From: a virus
Reading direction: 5' to 3' (one strand)
Virus record (IMG/VR): IMGVR_UViG_3300048444_000267
Location: 1 to 45,502 of that record
Length of the DNA: 45,502 nt
Under the pieces are notes generated by a model. It saw nothing but the letters and a program-made list of their open reading frames with translations, had not been told where the DNA came from and searched no databases. This document shows positions 8,560-17,874 of this stretch, one piece after another; positions within the stretch are counted from its first letter, which is position 1; each line of letters opens with the position of its first letter. The translations under genes and the position numbers were made by a program.

Positions 8560-9080
8560 TTTCCCAGCTCTTCCTCAGTAGGCGGGGCAGATGGTTCATT
8601 TTCCTCTGCTGCAGTTTCGGCTTGCGCAAATTCCCAGATGTCGTCAAACAGAGCCTGAGGCAAGTGGGCCAAGTCATCCCAATCAGGCAAGTTCAACCGG
8701 CAACGAATCAATGCCGTCACCGTGGCCGTTTGTGTCTTGACGCCTTGCTGGGCAAAGAACACCCGCAACTTATCAATCACCTCTTGGTGACGCTCGACTA
8801 GCTCCATTTGCTTTGGATCATCGAGCGTTCCAGAGAGCGACTTTTCCATCACGCCAAACGCTTCAGCCAGGCTGATGCCTTCTGTTTTTGCAATCTGCTG
8901 CGCTAGCCGGGCACTTTCGGCCAAACTTGATTCCTGCGAGCCAGACAACTGGCTAATGATTTGCGACTCGCCAACCGTCAGACCGCCCAGAATTGGAAAC
9001 TCCAGAATGCCCGTTTGCTCGTTACCGCAACGCTGCATTTTGGGCGCTGCAGGTGGCTGAATGAACGGGAGGCTAGTCAT
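8499..9080 (-). CDS. Tail assembly chaperone, gpG-like
   Basis: This 193-residue, largely helical protein becomes very acidic after about residue 140 (IWEFAQAETAAEENEPSAP). It overlaps a -1 frame through the slippery heptamer GGGAAAG, the defining genetic arrangement of siphophage tail assembly chaperones. Most ribosomes would make this product; some would make the fusion. Unusually, the pair lies about 6 kb downstream of the tape-measure gene instead of directly before it. The start at 9080 overlaps the stop of the 47-aa gene by 8 nt. Confidence 0.75.
   Translation of the reverse strand: MTSLPFIQPPAAPKMQRCGNEQTGILEFPILGGLTVGESQIISQLSGSQESSLAESARLAQQIAKTEGISLAEAFGVMEKSLSGTLDDPKQMELVERHQEVIDKLRVFFAQQGVKTQTATVTALIRCRLNLPDWDDLAHLPQALFDDIWEFAQAETAAEENEPSAPPTEEELGKQPEASKNGKRLTTTASVGS
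8559..8565 (-). other. Programmed -1 ribosomal frameshift site (GGGAAAG)
   Basis: In the zero frame the sequence reads CTG GGA AAG, so the heptamer is G GGA AAG, the slippery sequence known from the lambda G-T genes. It lies inside the short overlap between the upstream frame (stop at 8499-8501) and the -1 frame (open from 8574). I could not identify a clear downstream stimulatory hairpin. Confidence 0.75.
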
Positions 9081-9216
9081 ACATCGAATCGCGTTTGTTA
9101 ATCATCGTACTAAGAGTTTGCCGGACTTCCCGCTGCCTTTTCTCATTTTGCAGACGGATTGAACGCGCTGCCTGTTGCTGAGTCTTTAGCTGCTGGAGCA
9201 GTTGACGCTCATTCAC
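9073..9216 (-). CDS. Small Gln/Arg-rich helical protein, 47 aa (GTG start)
   Basis: This short gene fills the gap between the 625-aa structural gene and the gpG-like gene, overlapping each by 8 nt. It starts with GTG at 9216. The product (NERQLLQQLKTQQQAARSIR...) is predicted to be one long charged helix. The tight overlaps on both sides support it as a real gene coupled in translation. The function is unknown. Confidence 0.6.
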   Translation of the reverse strand: MNERQLLQQLKTQQQAARSIRLQNEKRQREVRQTLSTMINKRDSMYD

Positions 9217-11086
9217 TTGGCTTGTCCCCAATTAGGTCTTTCCCAAAACCTAGGCTGTTTAGTTCTTCCCAGCAAAGATCAGGCCGGTTCCAGTTCCAGC
9301 ATTGATGCGTTGACAGCTTGAACGCAGGCTCGTCTTGCCAAGACCCATTAACAGCCACAGTTGCGTTGATTGATGTTGGCTTTGTTTCAGTAAAACGCAC
9401 TTTGCCATAACCGTCATGATCAACAAACAGGCCCAGGTCAACTGGCGACTCGGTATCAGGATCTGAAGGCATTCCTTGCTCAGCCTGGGCGTAGGTCATG
9501 CCAGGTCGTGCTTTGCCCTTTAAATAGCTGTAAACCATTGGCGTGAAATAGCGGTCATCCCAAAAGCCCTTGAGTTCTGAATCGATATAAGGCGAATCAA
9601 AGTGATTCTTGGTTGAAAGCTTGCCGATTCCATAACCCTTTGCAATCGACCGTTGGCGAGTTTCATCAGTCAAATAACGGCGCTTTGCCGCAACCTCTGT
9701 TTTTACGCCTGAATCAAACATGATGTTGCAGGCTTGATCGATCACATGCCAGCTGCTGGTGTCAGGCCCATCAAATTGCTCAGCCTCAAGTCCACGCCCC
9801 GTCCACTTAGCCCGCCACCTTTCTGAGGCGTACTTACGTTTAGCCGGATATTGAAAATTAATTTCAAAGTCCTTGAGGTTGGTTGAAAGAGCGCTGGCCG
9901 CATCGCGCAACTCTGTTGGCACTTGCTCCACCTCTTCCATTACGCCATTGGTGAGCTTGTATAGCTTGACCGTTTGAATTTTGTTAGCGCCAGCCTCTGT
10001 GATTTGCGGATGTGGTCTGTCAGCACCATTAAGGAACGAGCCAGTGGAAAAGTCAAAGTCAGGGAACTCATAGCCATCAGGCAGCAGCACGGTCGGCAAA
10101 TAACGCTGATAAATCACCTCATTAGTATCTGGCTGGCCTGATAAGTCTGGCCACGAAAAGGCAACTTGTGACTGCACTGTGGCCGTGCTCTGTAGCCATG
10201 ACCTTGTGGCCACCATGTAGTCAGTGAATACAACGACTAAAAACGTTGTCTCGCCGTTGTACGGCAGCAAAAACAACTCATGCACTGGATCCTTGTCAAA
10301 GTCTTCGTAACCAGTAAGGTCAACGTCACCCTGCGCTCTACCGTTTGCTTCTACGTTAGGGTTATAGGCATCATTATTGCCTGGATAATCTTCGCCGTCA
10401 TAAGGGGCAAAAGACTCCTCATAAATTGTGAAAGCAGTAGAACCGTTAATAGCAGGCATTACAACAGGCGACAAAGGCGCATAGCTGCCAAACGGTTGCA
10501 TGAAATAGCCATTATCAGTACGAATTGACCCTGGCATTACTGCGTAGCGGTCAAAGCCTTGTAAACCCCATGTATCACCAAGCGAAACGTCGTATTTCGG
10601 CCAGTCCCTAAAGCCGTTGTTGAACGTAGTTGTTCCAAACAACAGCTCTTCGTTCACGTAGCCGTCTGGGGCATCAATCTGAAACGTCGCCGTATTGATG
10701 TTTCGTGTTAGCTCAATGCGCTGACTTTCCTTTAGCTGTCCCTCTGGCGTGATTCCACGCACATTGATAAACATATAAGCCGCGTCACGCGCTGACTTCC
10801 AGGTTCCCCGCAACGGAAAGTGCAAATACGAGATATTGACGCCAGTGAACTGGCCTTGGTGTTGTTTCTTCCTGGCGAATGCTGCAGGGTCACGGCTGAT
10901 TTTGTACTGGCCTTGCTTGTTCTCACGACCGTTGCTGTCGTCATCAAGCTTGTCTGCCACCGCCTTTCTGGCCTGCCTTGTGGTGGCCTCGCTATCCAGT
11001 CGATCAGCCCGCGCACTATCACGCATGGCCTGCGAGGCCAATGCTTCCCCGTTAGCACCTACGGCAACGGTGATTTTTGTGGCCAT
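9209..11086 (-). CDS. Tail/virion structural protein, 625 aa
   Basis: I recognise no named family. The N terminus has a charged helical region (residues about 15-70) with RADRLDSEATTRQARKAVAD. The rest is aromatic and Asp/Asn-rich and probably beta-structured (YEFPDFDFSTGSFLNG). Its place after the tail-tip genes and 4 bp from the preceding gene indicates a virion protein of the tail tip or fibre. No enzymatic motif was seen. Confidence 0.65.
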   Translation of the reverse strand: MATKITVAVGANGEALASQAMRDSARADRLDSEATTRQARKAVADKLDDDSNGRENKQGQYKISRDPAAFARKKQHQGQFTGVNISYLHFPLRGTWKSARDAAYMFINVRGITPEGQLKESQRIELTRNINTATFQIDAPDGYVNEELLFGTTTFNNGFRDWPKYDVSLGDTWGLQGFDRYAVMPGSIRTDNGYFMQPFGSYAPLSPVVMPAINGSTAFTIYEESFAPYDGEDYPGNNDAYNPNVEANGRAQGDVDLTGYEDFDKDPVHELFLLPYNGETTFLVVVFTDYMVATRSWLQSTATVQSQVAFSWPDLSGQPDTNEVIYQRYLPTVLLPDGYEFPDFDFSTGSFLNGADRPHPQITEAGANKIQTVKLYKLTNGVMEEVEQVPTELRDAASALSTNLKDFEINFQYPAKRKYASERWRAKWTGRGLEAEQFDGPDTSSWHVIDQACNIMFDSGVKTEVAAKRRYLTDETRQRSIAKGYGIGKLSTKNHFDSPYIDSELKGFWDDRYFTPMVYSYLKGKARPGMTYAQAEQGMPSDPDTESPVDLGLFVDHDGYGKVRFTETKPTSINATVAVNGSWQDEPAFKLSTHQCWNWNRPDLCWEELNSLGFGKDLIGDKPSE

Positions 11087-11089
11087 TGA

Positions 11090-11524
11090 TCAAATGTTGT
11101 CGATCAACAGCTGGATCCGATATGTCTGCGTCTGGCCTGCTGCCACTGTCACGCTAGGAGCTTCAACCAAGATCGAATGGGGGTAAGTGCCCGTACCCAC
11201 CTGAATGACGACAGTATCGAACGAAAACCCAGACCCTTCAGCAGTGAAAGCGGCCTCTATGTATGTATTGGCCCCAGCCGAGCCACCAATCTCCCAACGG
11301 TCGTCAGAACCTAAATCAAGCCCACCTGCAGGCAGGCTAGCCACCGTGAAGTCTTCGTAACCGTTAGCCGCTGGCAGCTTCACAGCGTCCCATTCGGTGA
11401 TGGCACTTTCTGCCGTCAATGAGCCGCTGTTCACATGCAAACTGACACGACAGGCCAGCCCCTCGTAAGCCAATGCAGAAATCCGGGCGAACTCTTGAGA
11501 AGACAGCGTTGCGGTAAGTGCCAC
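11090..11524 (-). CDS. Structural protein, 144 aa
   Basis: This small beta-rich protein has a GTG start at 11524 (MALTATLSSQEFARIS) and a C terminus (VTVAAGQTQTYRIQLLIDNI) typical of small virion domains. It is preceded at 18 nt by the boundary motif GGCAAGCTAG and followed after 3 bp by the 625-aa gene. The exact role is unknown; a tail-tip accessory protein is plausible. Confidence 0.6.
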   Translation of the reverse strand: MALTATLSSQEFARISALAYEGLACRVSLHVNSGSLTAESAITEWDAVKLPAANGYEDFTVASLPAGGLDLGSDDRWEIGGSAGANTYIEAAFTAEGSGFSFDTVVIQVGTGTYPHSILVEAPSVTVAAGQTQTYRIQLLIDNI

Positions 11525-11542
11525 GGCAGCTAAAGCATTGAC

Positions 11543-11552
11543 CTAGCTTGCC
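11543..11552 (-). promoter_or_regulatory. Late-gene boundary motif GGCAAGCTAG
   Basis: This sense-strand copy lies 18 nt upstream of the GTG start at 11524, immediately after the stop of the 1029-aa tail gene. It is identical to the copies before the tape-measure and tail-tube genes. It is a possible late promoter. Confidence 0.6.
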
Positions 11553-14500
11553 TAACCCGCAAATGGCCCTGTTGGCACTTCGTAGTTATCGGCAGTCACG
11601 TCATAAACCGCTTTATTGCTCACTACACGCAACTCATCAATATCAAACACGCCATACCGTGAAGTGAACTGGCTCAAGTTATCTATTTGCCCGCCGATGC
11701 CTAAACGGTCAACATCACGAATGTTCAAACCAGACCAGCTGAAGAAAAATGACCGGCTGCCGTCTTGGAACAAGGCAGCGCCGTTGGGTGTTTTGCATAT
11801 TGCGCAGTGAATCCAAGTGTCAAGCGGAATAACGCCACCGTTCAGCGTTTGAGCAGCAAAGTCATTGTCTGACCTCCAGATTTTGCCTTGCAAAGACGGT
11901 GTGACGTTGGAATCGAACGCCACATTGAATTGAATAGCCCGTGACCAAGTGGCGCTATCCATTCCAACCAATGTCCAATCTTGACTTGGCTTTGTCTCTG
12001 GGATGTCCACAGCATTTAGGCGGAGCCAAAATTCAATAGTCCATTCATCACTAAGCTGCAGAGCCGTTGTGCGCGGCGAAATAACGCCACCCTGCTCTGA
12101 ACTCTCATAGAAAGGACTGCCAGACGAAAAATACGCATAAGCCGGGCCAAACCTCGACGGATAATTTTCATCACTTTCATAAACAGCTGAGCTGTAACTA
12201 CCAACATTTGTGTTGGTCATCGTGATGGCATTGGGTGAGCTATCAGTCCATGTCTCTTCGTCCATGTCGCCCACGTAATCAAAGTGCATCAGCAAGGCAG
12301 GCGCATTAAGTGCAGGGCCGACATTGATGCCAAGCGCCACACCGACGCCAACAGGCACTGACGCTTGAACTGGCTCAACGTTGCTGCCAAGCCGCACACC
12401 AATGCCAACCGTGTTCTCAACGGCCAGGGAACTGCTGGCCTCAATGCCAACGGCTACACCAACGTGCGCCAGCTGTTTGTAATTGCCATTAGTGCCATCA
12501 ACACCTAGGGCAACACCAATCTCAACGGTCTGTGGCACCAGTCCTTGCGCCAGCTGTGACATCACACGAGGGCCCAGGGCAATTCCAGTGACAACGTTTA
12601 CGCGCTCATTAAATGGCAAGATAATTTGCCCATCACCTGCTGGCGGCAAGTTTGTTTCGTCGTAATCAGGCGGCAGATAAAACCAGCAAGGCGGCAGACT
12701 TTTAGCTTTTGTTTTGAGCTTTGTTGTGTTTATGCCATTGCCGCCAATAAATAACGCATCGACGCTGGCCACAATGCCGTCACGACCAAAGCTAAAGTTC
12801 AGACCATTAACGGCATACGTCGCGGTGTAGCCCGCAGCAGTCACCCTTAAGCCGTCATACGGATTCAAGGCCAGCTTGTCGGGCGTGCTGGTGATATTCA
12901 TGCCAAGGCGGTTGCCAATTACTAAACGGTGCTGCGTACGGCCGAACATTGCTGACTTGGCGTAGCTGTCAATATTCACCGCGCCACCAGTGGACGTGAA
13001 ATAACTTTCACTGAGGTGTGGCGGGCTGTACTGCACAACACGGGCTGATCCTCCACTGCCGGCCCCATATTCCAATTGCAACTCGACGTACTTGGTTTTG
13101 CGACCCTTTTGATCAAGCGTTCCCTGCTCCACTGCGCGGTCAGCTTCGCCAGGCCGCACTTGACCCTTTGGGTTAAACGCTTTGCTGGATTCCACCACGG
13201 AATCAGTCATGACAAGGCCAAGACTTCCGTTTACATAGTCGACAACCTGCCGCGCATTTTCAAAGGCATCAAGTGTCGTGGATTCAGCTGGCCCCTGTGA
13301 GCCGCCCTGCGTCTTGCCCCACGCTTGATAGGTGTAACGATGCAAACGCTGATAAACCACTGGCTCAGCCACGTCCTGCCCAGGCTTTAAACCTTCAGGA
13401 ATTGATGCCTCGCCTGCATATTCATATTCCTCAACTGTCCGTTCAACTAGCAATTTTTCGTTGCCCATAGTGACGTGAGAATCAGCAAACACCCATTGCA
13501 GACTCATTCGGCCGGCATAAACAAAAAACGGCTCATAGGTCTCAGTAACGGTTTTTAGCGGCCGGTCTTTTTCGTCAAACTCATGTGATGTGACTTGCTC
13601 AATCTCACCTTCCAGTTCTGGATTGACTGACTTCTCCGCTTCGAGCATGGCCGTCACATAACCACCAGCGGCAAAGCCAAGCACTGTGCTGCGTGTTGTA
13701 GTGGACTTCACAACGGTGTCAGACAAGTTGCCAAAGCCACCATCAAACAGCTCGCATTGGTTAGTCAGATCAACCGGTGGGCCATATTCAGTAATAGTTT
13801 TAGTTTTTGGCGTGTGTTTGACGGTGACTGTGCCATTACTGCTTTTCAGCTCTACTGACTCAGGATCGCCAACGCTTTCTACTTCTTCCCATTTAGCCTC
13901 GTCTGGCTCATACGCTTCTAGGTTTTTGTCGATGTAGGGAATGATGACGATTGACGCTGGCTGTTCACCACTATTGATGCCCCCCAAATCAATGATGTCG
14001 GCGTCACTTAAGGCTGCACTGCCAGCACCAGGGCTGCGGTTAACGGGAACAGCATCAAAAGTCGTATTGTTGGTCATAAATCCAACAAAACCTTCACTCA
14101 ACAACAGGTTTCCAATAGCAGAAACGTAACCCTGTGTGAGGTCGTACTTTTCCATCATGTAAGTGCCCGTCAAGTTCCCATTGGCGAACATCGAAGTGAG
14201 GCCAAGCTTGCCGATGCAATAGGAGAACAGCTGACTGGCAAAAATAGGCGGCACAAATGCCGAAGGCGGCAAGCCGTTCAAACACTCCAGCTGTCTTGGC
14301 CCGACATAAGCTGCCTGACCGTTTTCAAGGCTGGGCACCGGCATCACACCATTGAGATAGGTCAGCCTGCAGCCGACTGACACTTCAGTAATTTGACGAA
14401 ACGGGTCAGCAAAGGCCGACAGCACAATCAAGCTGCGGGGTATGGTTCCGCTTGCCCCATTGTTTAGCAGGTAATTAATAGTGACTTCGCTGCCAATGTC

Positions 14501-14641
14501 AGGCGTTGCAATGCCTGCCAAGGTCAGCTGACCACGAGTAAAAACAAGGCCGCTGTTCTGCAAGTAGCTGTCACTAATGCCACCTGAGATGACTTCACCC
14601 AAATTGCAGGTGACAACAGCGCGGGAATCAATAGCGGTCAT
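11552..14641 (-). CDS. Tail-tip/central fibre protein with C-terminal LamG-like domain, 1029 aa
   Basis: The first 700 residues look like a tail-hub or central-fibre protein. From about 700 to 800 there is a run of VGVALG-type beta repeats (IGVALGVDG, VGVAVGIEA, VGIGVRLGS, VGVALGINV). The last 220 residues form a concanavalin A/laminin G-like domain, with ALLMHFDY, LSDEWTIEFWLRL, WIHCAI and a late IDELRV strand. Such domains bind carbohydrate and suggest host-surface recognition. It overlaps the preceding distal-tail-type gene by 1 nt (14641), as expected for consecutive tail-tip genes. Confidence 0.75.
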   Translation of the reverse strand: MTAIDSRAVVTCNLGEVISGGISDSYLQNSGLVFTRGQLTLAGIATPDIGSEVTINYLLNNGASGTIPRSLIVLSAFADPFRQITEVSVGCRLTYLNGVMPVPSLENGQAAYVGPRQLECLNGLPPSAFVPPIFASQLFSYCIGKLGLTSMFANGNLTGTYMMEKYDLTQGYVSAIGNLLLSEGFVGFMTNNTTFDAVPVNRSPGAGSAALSDADIIDLGGINSGEQPASIVIIPYIDKNLEAYEPDEAKWEEVESVGDPESVELKSSNGTVTVKHTPKTKTITEYGPPVDLTNQCELFDGGFGNLSDTVVKSTTTRSTVLGFAAGGYVTAMLEAEKSVNPELEGEIEQVTSHEFDEKDRPLKTVTETYEPFFVYAGRMSLQWVFADSHVTMGNEKLLVERTVEEYEYAGEASIPEGLKPGQDVAEPVVYQRLHRYTYQAWGKTQGGSQGPAESTTLDAFENARQVVDYVNGSLGLVMTDSVVESSKAFNPKGQVRPGEADRAVEQGTLDQKGRKTKYVELQLEYGAGSGGSARVVQYSPPHLSESYFTSTGGAVNIDSYAKSAMFGRTQHRLVIGNRLGMNITSTPDKLALNPYDGLRVTAAGYTATYAVNGLNFSFGRDGIVASVDALFIGGNGINTTKLKTKAKSLPPCWFYLPPDYDETNLPPAGDGQIILPFNERVNVVTGIALGPRVMSQLAQGLVPQTVEIGVALGVDGTNGNYKQLAHVGVAVGIEASSSLAVENTVGIGVRLGSNVEPVQASVPVGVGVALGINVGPALNAPALLMHFDYVGDMDEETWTDSSPNAITMTNTNVGSYSSAVYESDENYPSRFGPAYAYFSSGSPFYESSEQGGVISPRTTALQLSDEWTIEFWLRLNAVDIPETKPSQDWTLVGMDSATWSRAIQFNVAFDSNVTPSLQGKIWRSDNDFAAQTLNGGVIPLDTWIHCAICKTPNGAALFQDGSRSFFFSWSGLNIRDVDRLGIGGQIDNLSQFTSRYGVFDIDELRVVSNKAVYDVTADNYEVPTGPFAG

Positions 14642-15423
14642 CAGGCTTGAGGAGCGGCGACGGTGATGGAAACGGTGTAGAGGTCATTGCGTATCCCGGC
14701 AGTGACGCGCTTTGTCACGCTCGCGCTAGGCGACGTGACCGGGAACCAATCGCTGCTAGGCAAAGCACTGGCTTTTAGCCCGCAGTTGCTGTAAATGCTG
14801 TTCCATCCGGCTTTATCCGTATCGCCTTCCAGTACCCGCGTTTCTGTTGGCACGCGTGGCCCGGTTGTATAGCTCTTGCCACCGGCTGAAAGGGTCAGCG
14901 ATGGCATGTCTTGGTAGGACTCCGGCGGCTTGCGGAGTTTCAGCACCGTGCCCCACAGCGTGAAAGTGCCGCAGTAAACAACCTCGTCAGCCTTCTCTAC
15001 TTCTTTCTCGCGGTTGTAGCACTGCACCCACTGAGCAGCATCCACAAGCTCAAACGTGACTTGCAAGTACGACCCGAAGTCCTCAGCCTGCGGTGCAGCA
15101 AGGAAATAGCACTCACGGTCGACCCATTCAACGCCACGGGTCTTGGCACTAACCGTCACCGTTGAGCCAACAATCTCGCGGATCGTGGCCTCTTCGTCCT
15201 CGTCATAAACCTCATCCTGCAACCGGGCATCACGCCAGGCATTGAACTCATCCCTGATCGCCGTCCATTCCTCTGTTGTGCACATCACCGACACATTTAA
15301 CCCCTCAGCCGTTAAACCAAGCTCAGTGTCTTTTTCTGCGTAGACCGCCGGGTAAGCGGTCCACATGCCGGCTGCGTACTCCCAAGAGCCGACAGACAAC
15401 GGGTTAATGAGTGCGCAAGTCAT
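14641..15423 (-). CDS. Distal tail-type protein, 260 aa
   Basis: This protein follows the tape measure by 2 bp and precedes the tail-hub-type gene, the normal position of the distal tail protein. It starts MTCALINPLSVGSWEYAAGM and is mixed alpha/beta, with an acidic stretch near residue 75 (DEVYDEDEEATIREIVG). Assignment is mostly by position; no catalytic motif was seen. Confidence 0.6.
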   Translation of the reverse strand: MTCALINPLSVGSWEYAAGMWTAYPAVYAEKDTELGLTAEGLNVSVMCTTEEWTAIRDEFNAWRDARLQDEVYDEDEEATIREIVGSTVTVSAKTRGVEWVDRECYFLAAPQAEDFGSYLQVTFELVDAAQWVQCYNREKEVEKADEVVYCGTFTLWGTVLKLRKPPESYQDMPSLTLSAGGKSYTTGPRVPTETRVLEGDTDKAGWNSIYSNCGLKASALPSSDWFPVTSPSASVTKRVTAGIRNDLYTVSITVAAPQA

Positions 15424-15425
15424 GA

Positions 15426-17369
15426 TCAGCTAAGGGCGTTTTGAACGCTGATAGAGCCATCAGCTTCCAGTCTGGCCTCAACACCAACCGTCCAATCCTT
15501 TTGAGTCAGGCCATCGATTGAATCTTTCAACGCCCTGTAATCCTCTTTCTGCACGTTGCTGCCACCATCAAAGCCGCGAATGATTGTGGTGTTCAGGTCA
15601 GCTAATGCCGCAGTCAGCTTCTCATTGGCAGTGATCAATGCCTTTGACCCATACAGCTCGTCACGGGCTGCATCAATGAATTTTTGGCGCTCATCAAAAC
15701 TGCCAAATCGCTTGCCGCCAATCTGACGGGCTGCTGCGAAGTTGCCTGCTTCTGCAAATTGCTTGACCAGTTCCCGCTTTAACCGGCCTGCTTCGTTCTT
15801 CTGCAGCTGAATGCCTTCCTTGCGGCGCTTGCCAAGCGCACTCCCGCCAAGGAATTGGTTGATGCCTTCGTCTTTGTTGAACAGCTGTTTAGCGCGAGTG
15901 CTACGGGCCTCACCCAATGCATCAGCAGCTTCTAGCGCTGTGTTTCGGGCTTCCTTGTATGCCTCTTTGATTGTTTGCGCCGCTTCCTCTGCAGCCACTA
16001 GCTGAGCGCTAGCAGCATCCTTGGCAGCGTCCGTTGTCGGGTCTTTGAACATGGCAGCTTCCCGCTGCGCCTGGGCCAACTTGATCTGTGAAGCAATGAT
16101 TGCCTGAGTCTGAGGGCCATACAGAACCTTGGCTTGCTGCAGGGCTAACGCCTCAGCACGCTTTGCCTCCTCATTTGATTCGGCAAGCGCTTTAACTCTG
16201 GCTTTCTCTAGATCTAAAAGTCGGGTAGCTTCGTCAATTAAGGCGTCTTTTTTTGCGATTGGGTTTTCTTTCTCTTTCCGGTATTCCTTGATTACTTCTA
16301 ACAATGCCTTCATCGATTTTTCTTCATTCCCAATCGCGCTAGACGTGCCAAAAAGACCTGCCGTCGTACTGCCGTTTGCGTTGTTCAAAGCTGCAGCCCA
16401 CAGCTTTTTCATCTCCTTTTCGGTTAGGCCAGCCTCAATGCGAATGTCTTCAAGCCCTTTGACAAACTCCTTATTGGCATCACCGCCAAAGGTGTTGATC
16501 GGGATGTCGTAAACCTCCTCGGCCAAGTTGCCAAGATTGGCGTTGGACATCGTCTTAGTAAGGATGTTCAGCGCATTGATGACACCAGGAAGCAACACGT
16601 CACCCAGCTGACGCATGAACTCTTCTAGCTGCGCCTGAAACTTGCGGAAGTCAGCCGCTGCACCCGACAGGTCAACATCACTGCCAAGCTGCGCTAAACC
16701 TGTCGTCAGGGCTGGCACAAAGTCCTGCGCACTCAAGCTGCCGGATGAAACAAGATCGATGACCTCTGCCTGCGTCTTGCCTAAGCCAAGGGACAAGGCA
16801 GCCAGCGCTGTTGGCAAGCGCTCGCCTAACTGCTGCCGCAGTTCTTCCATCGACACCACGCCCTTCGATGCTGTCTGAGACAGAGCATTGAAGATCAGCT
16901 TGAGGTCATTGTTACCAAGGCCCAGCGCGACACTGGACTTGGTGATTTGCTCAAACAACCCAAGCTGCTGAGCGATTGGGATGTTTGCCCGTGTTGCCGC
17001 AGCAGTAAACGAACCAAAATTGTCAGTGAGACTTTTAAGGCTGACGCCGTACTCATCAGACGTTCGCCGCAGTTGCGAGAGGATTACTTGCGTTCCGCCC
17101 TTGCCCAGCGTTGCATTCAGCTTGGTGACAGCGCGATCAAAATCCAGCGCCTCTGTAATTGCAGCCTTAAAAAACGCCCCTACGCCTAAAGCGGCCGCAA
17201 TGCCTGCGACTGATTTACCAAACCCCGAGACCGTTTTATTGAGCTTCTCGAACCCTCTTTGCGCTTTCTTTGCTGACCTCTGCGATTGAGCTTCAAACCT
17301 TTTTAGGTCTCTTTCGACTTGCTTGAGGCCCGTCAGGATTAGTTCTAGTTCAACCGATCCCGCTTCCAC
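15426..17369 (-). CDS. Tape measure protein, 647 aa
   Basis: This protein sets tail length and guides DNA entry. The N-terminal 70 residues are basic and helical, followed by a hydrophobic segment (SVAGIAAALGVGAFFKAAI). Residues about 75-230 match the conserved tape-measure domain (TKLNATLGKGG, MEELRQQLGERLPTALAAL). The remainder is a long Ala/Lys/Glu-rich coiled region. The start is GTG at 17369, 15 nt after a GGCAAGCTAG motif. Its length would give a tail of roughly 90-100 nm by the usual rule for siphophages. Oddly, the tail chaperones are not just upstream; two inverted head-tail genes are there instead. Confidence 0.88.
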   Translation of the reverse strand: MEAGSVELELILTGLKQVERDLKRFEAQSQRSAKKAQRGFEKLNKTVSGFGKSVAGIAAALGVGAFFKAAITEALDFDRAVTKLNATLGKGGTQVILSQLRRTSDEYGVSLKSLTDNFGSFTAAATRANIPIAQQLGLFEQITKSSVALGLGNNDLKLIFNALSQTASKGVVSMEELRQQLGERLPTALAALSLGLGKTQAEVIDLVSSGSLSAQDFVPALTTGLAQLGSDVDLSGAAADFRKFQAQLEEFMRQLGDVLLPGVINALNILTKTMSNANLGNLAEEVYDIPINTFGGDANKEFVKGLEDIRIEAGLTEKEMKKLWAAALNNANGSTTAGLFGTSSAIGNEEKSMKALLEVIKEYRKEKENPIAKKDALIDEATRLLDLEKARVKALAESNEEAKRAEALALQQAKVLYGPQTQAIIASQIKLAQAQREAAMFKDPTTDAAKDAASAQLVAAEEAAQTIKEAYKEARNTALEAADALGEARSTRAKQLFNKDEGINQFLGGSALGKRRKEGIQLQKNEAGRLKRELVKQFAEAGNFAAARQIGGKRFGSFDERQKFIDAARDELYGSKALITANEKLTAALADLNTTIIRGFDGGSNVQKEDYRALKDSIDGLTQKDWTVGVEARLEADGSISVQNALS

Positions 17370-17387
17370 TGAAAACCCGCTTCTGGC

Positions 17388-17416
17388 CTAGCTTGCCGCT
17401 GATTCAGGCAACCTAG
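17388..17416. promoter_or_regulatory. Divergent pair of boundary motifs between tape measure and inverted gene block
   Basis: On the minus strand GGCAAGCTAG (17397-17388) faces the tape-measure gene. On the plus strand GGCAACCTAG (17407-17416) faces the gene at 17434. Together they form an inverted repeat with a 9-nt spacer and one mismatch per arm. Each copy lies 15-17 nt before the start codon it faces. The same motif serving genes on both strands argues that it belongs to the gene start and is a promoter-like element. Confidence 0.65.
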
Positions 17417-17433
17417 AGAAATGGACTAGGGCT

Positions 17434-17874
17434 GTGGTTAGTGCGCTGCTATCGCTTGAAAACTCGGTGGCGGTGTTTGAGGTTCCTACTGCTGCAGTCC
17501 AGGAAGATCCAGAAACGGGCAACGTCATTCCTGTCAATGAAACGCTGAGCTATCGGCTGTATCTGCGTCGCGGCGCATCGACAAGCCCAGGTGCGATGAG
17601 TGGAAGCAACAGCTATGCCAGGGAATTGCCAGGCATCGACCAAGAGGTTGCGGCATACGAGGGTTATTGCATCAGCCCCACGCAGCTCGACAAACGCATC
17701 AGGGCCGGCACCAAGGCCGTGCTGACGTTCGCGGGCGAGCCACCGCATGAATGCACCGTGCAGGATGCCCGTTTTGTCTACGGCTCTACAGGGCTGTTAG
17801 GCGACACGCTGATGAATGTGCTGGGCCACAAGGTCCGGCTGATCTCTTCTGACTACCTGGGGGTGGATGCTTGA
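17434..17874 (+). CDS. Head-tail joining/neck-type protein on the opposite strand, 146 aa
   Basis: This 146-residue protein starts with GTG at 17434 (VSALLSLENSVAVFEVPTAA). It is a beta-rich domain with a conserved-looking core (YRLYLRRGAS, VLTFAGEPPHECTVQDARF). The size and its pairing with an HK97-gp10-like gene suggest a head-tail connector or head-closure protein. It lies on the + strand within a 28-kb minus-strand structural block and has its own boundary motif. Exact family membership is not established. Confidence 0.65.
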   Translation: MVSALLSLENSVAVFEVPTAAVQEDPETGNVIPVNETLSYRLYLRRGASTSPGAMSGSNSYARELPGIDQEVAAYEGYCISPTQLDKRIRAGTKAVLTFAGEPPHECTVQDARFVYGSTGLLGDTLMNVLGHKVRLISSDYLGVDA

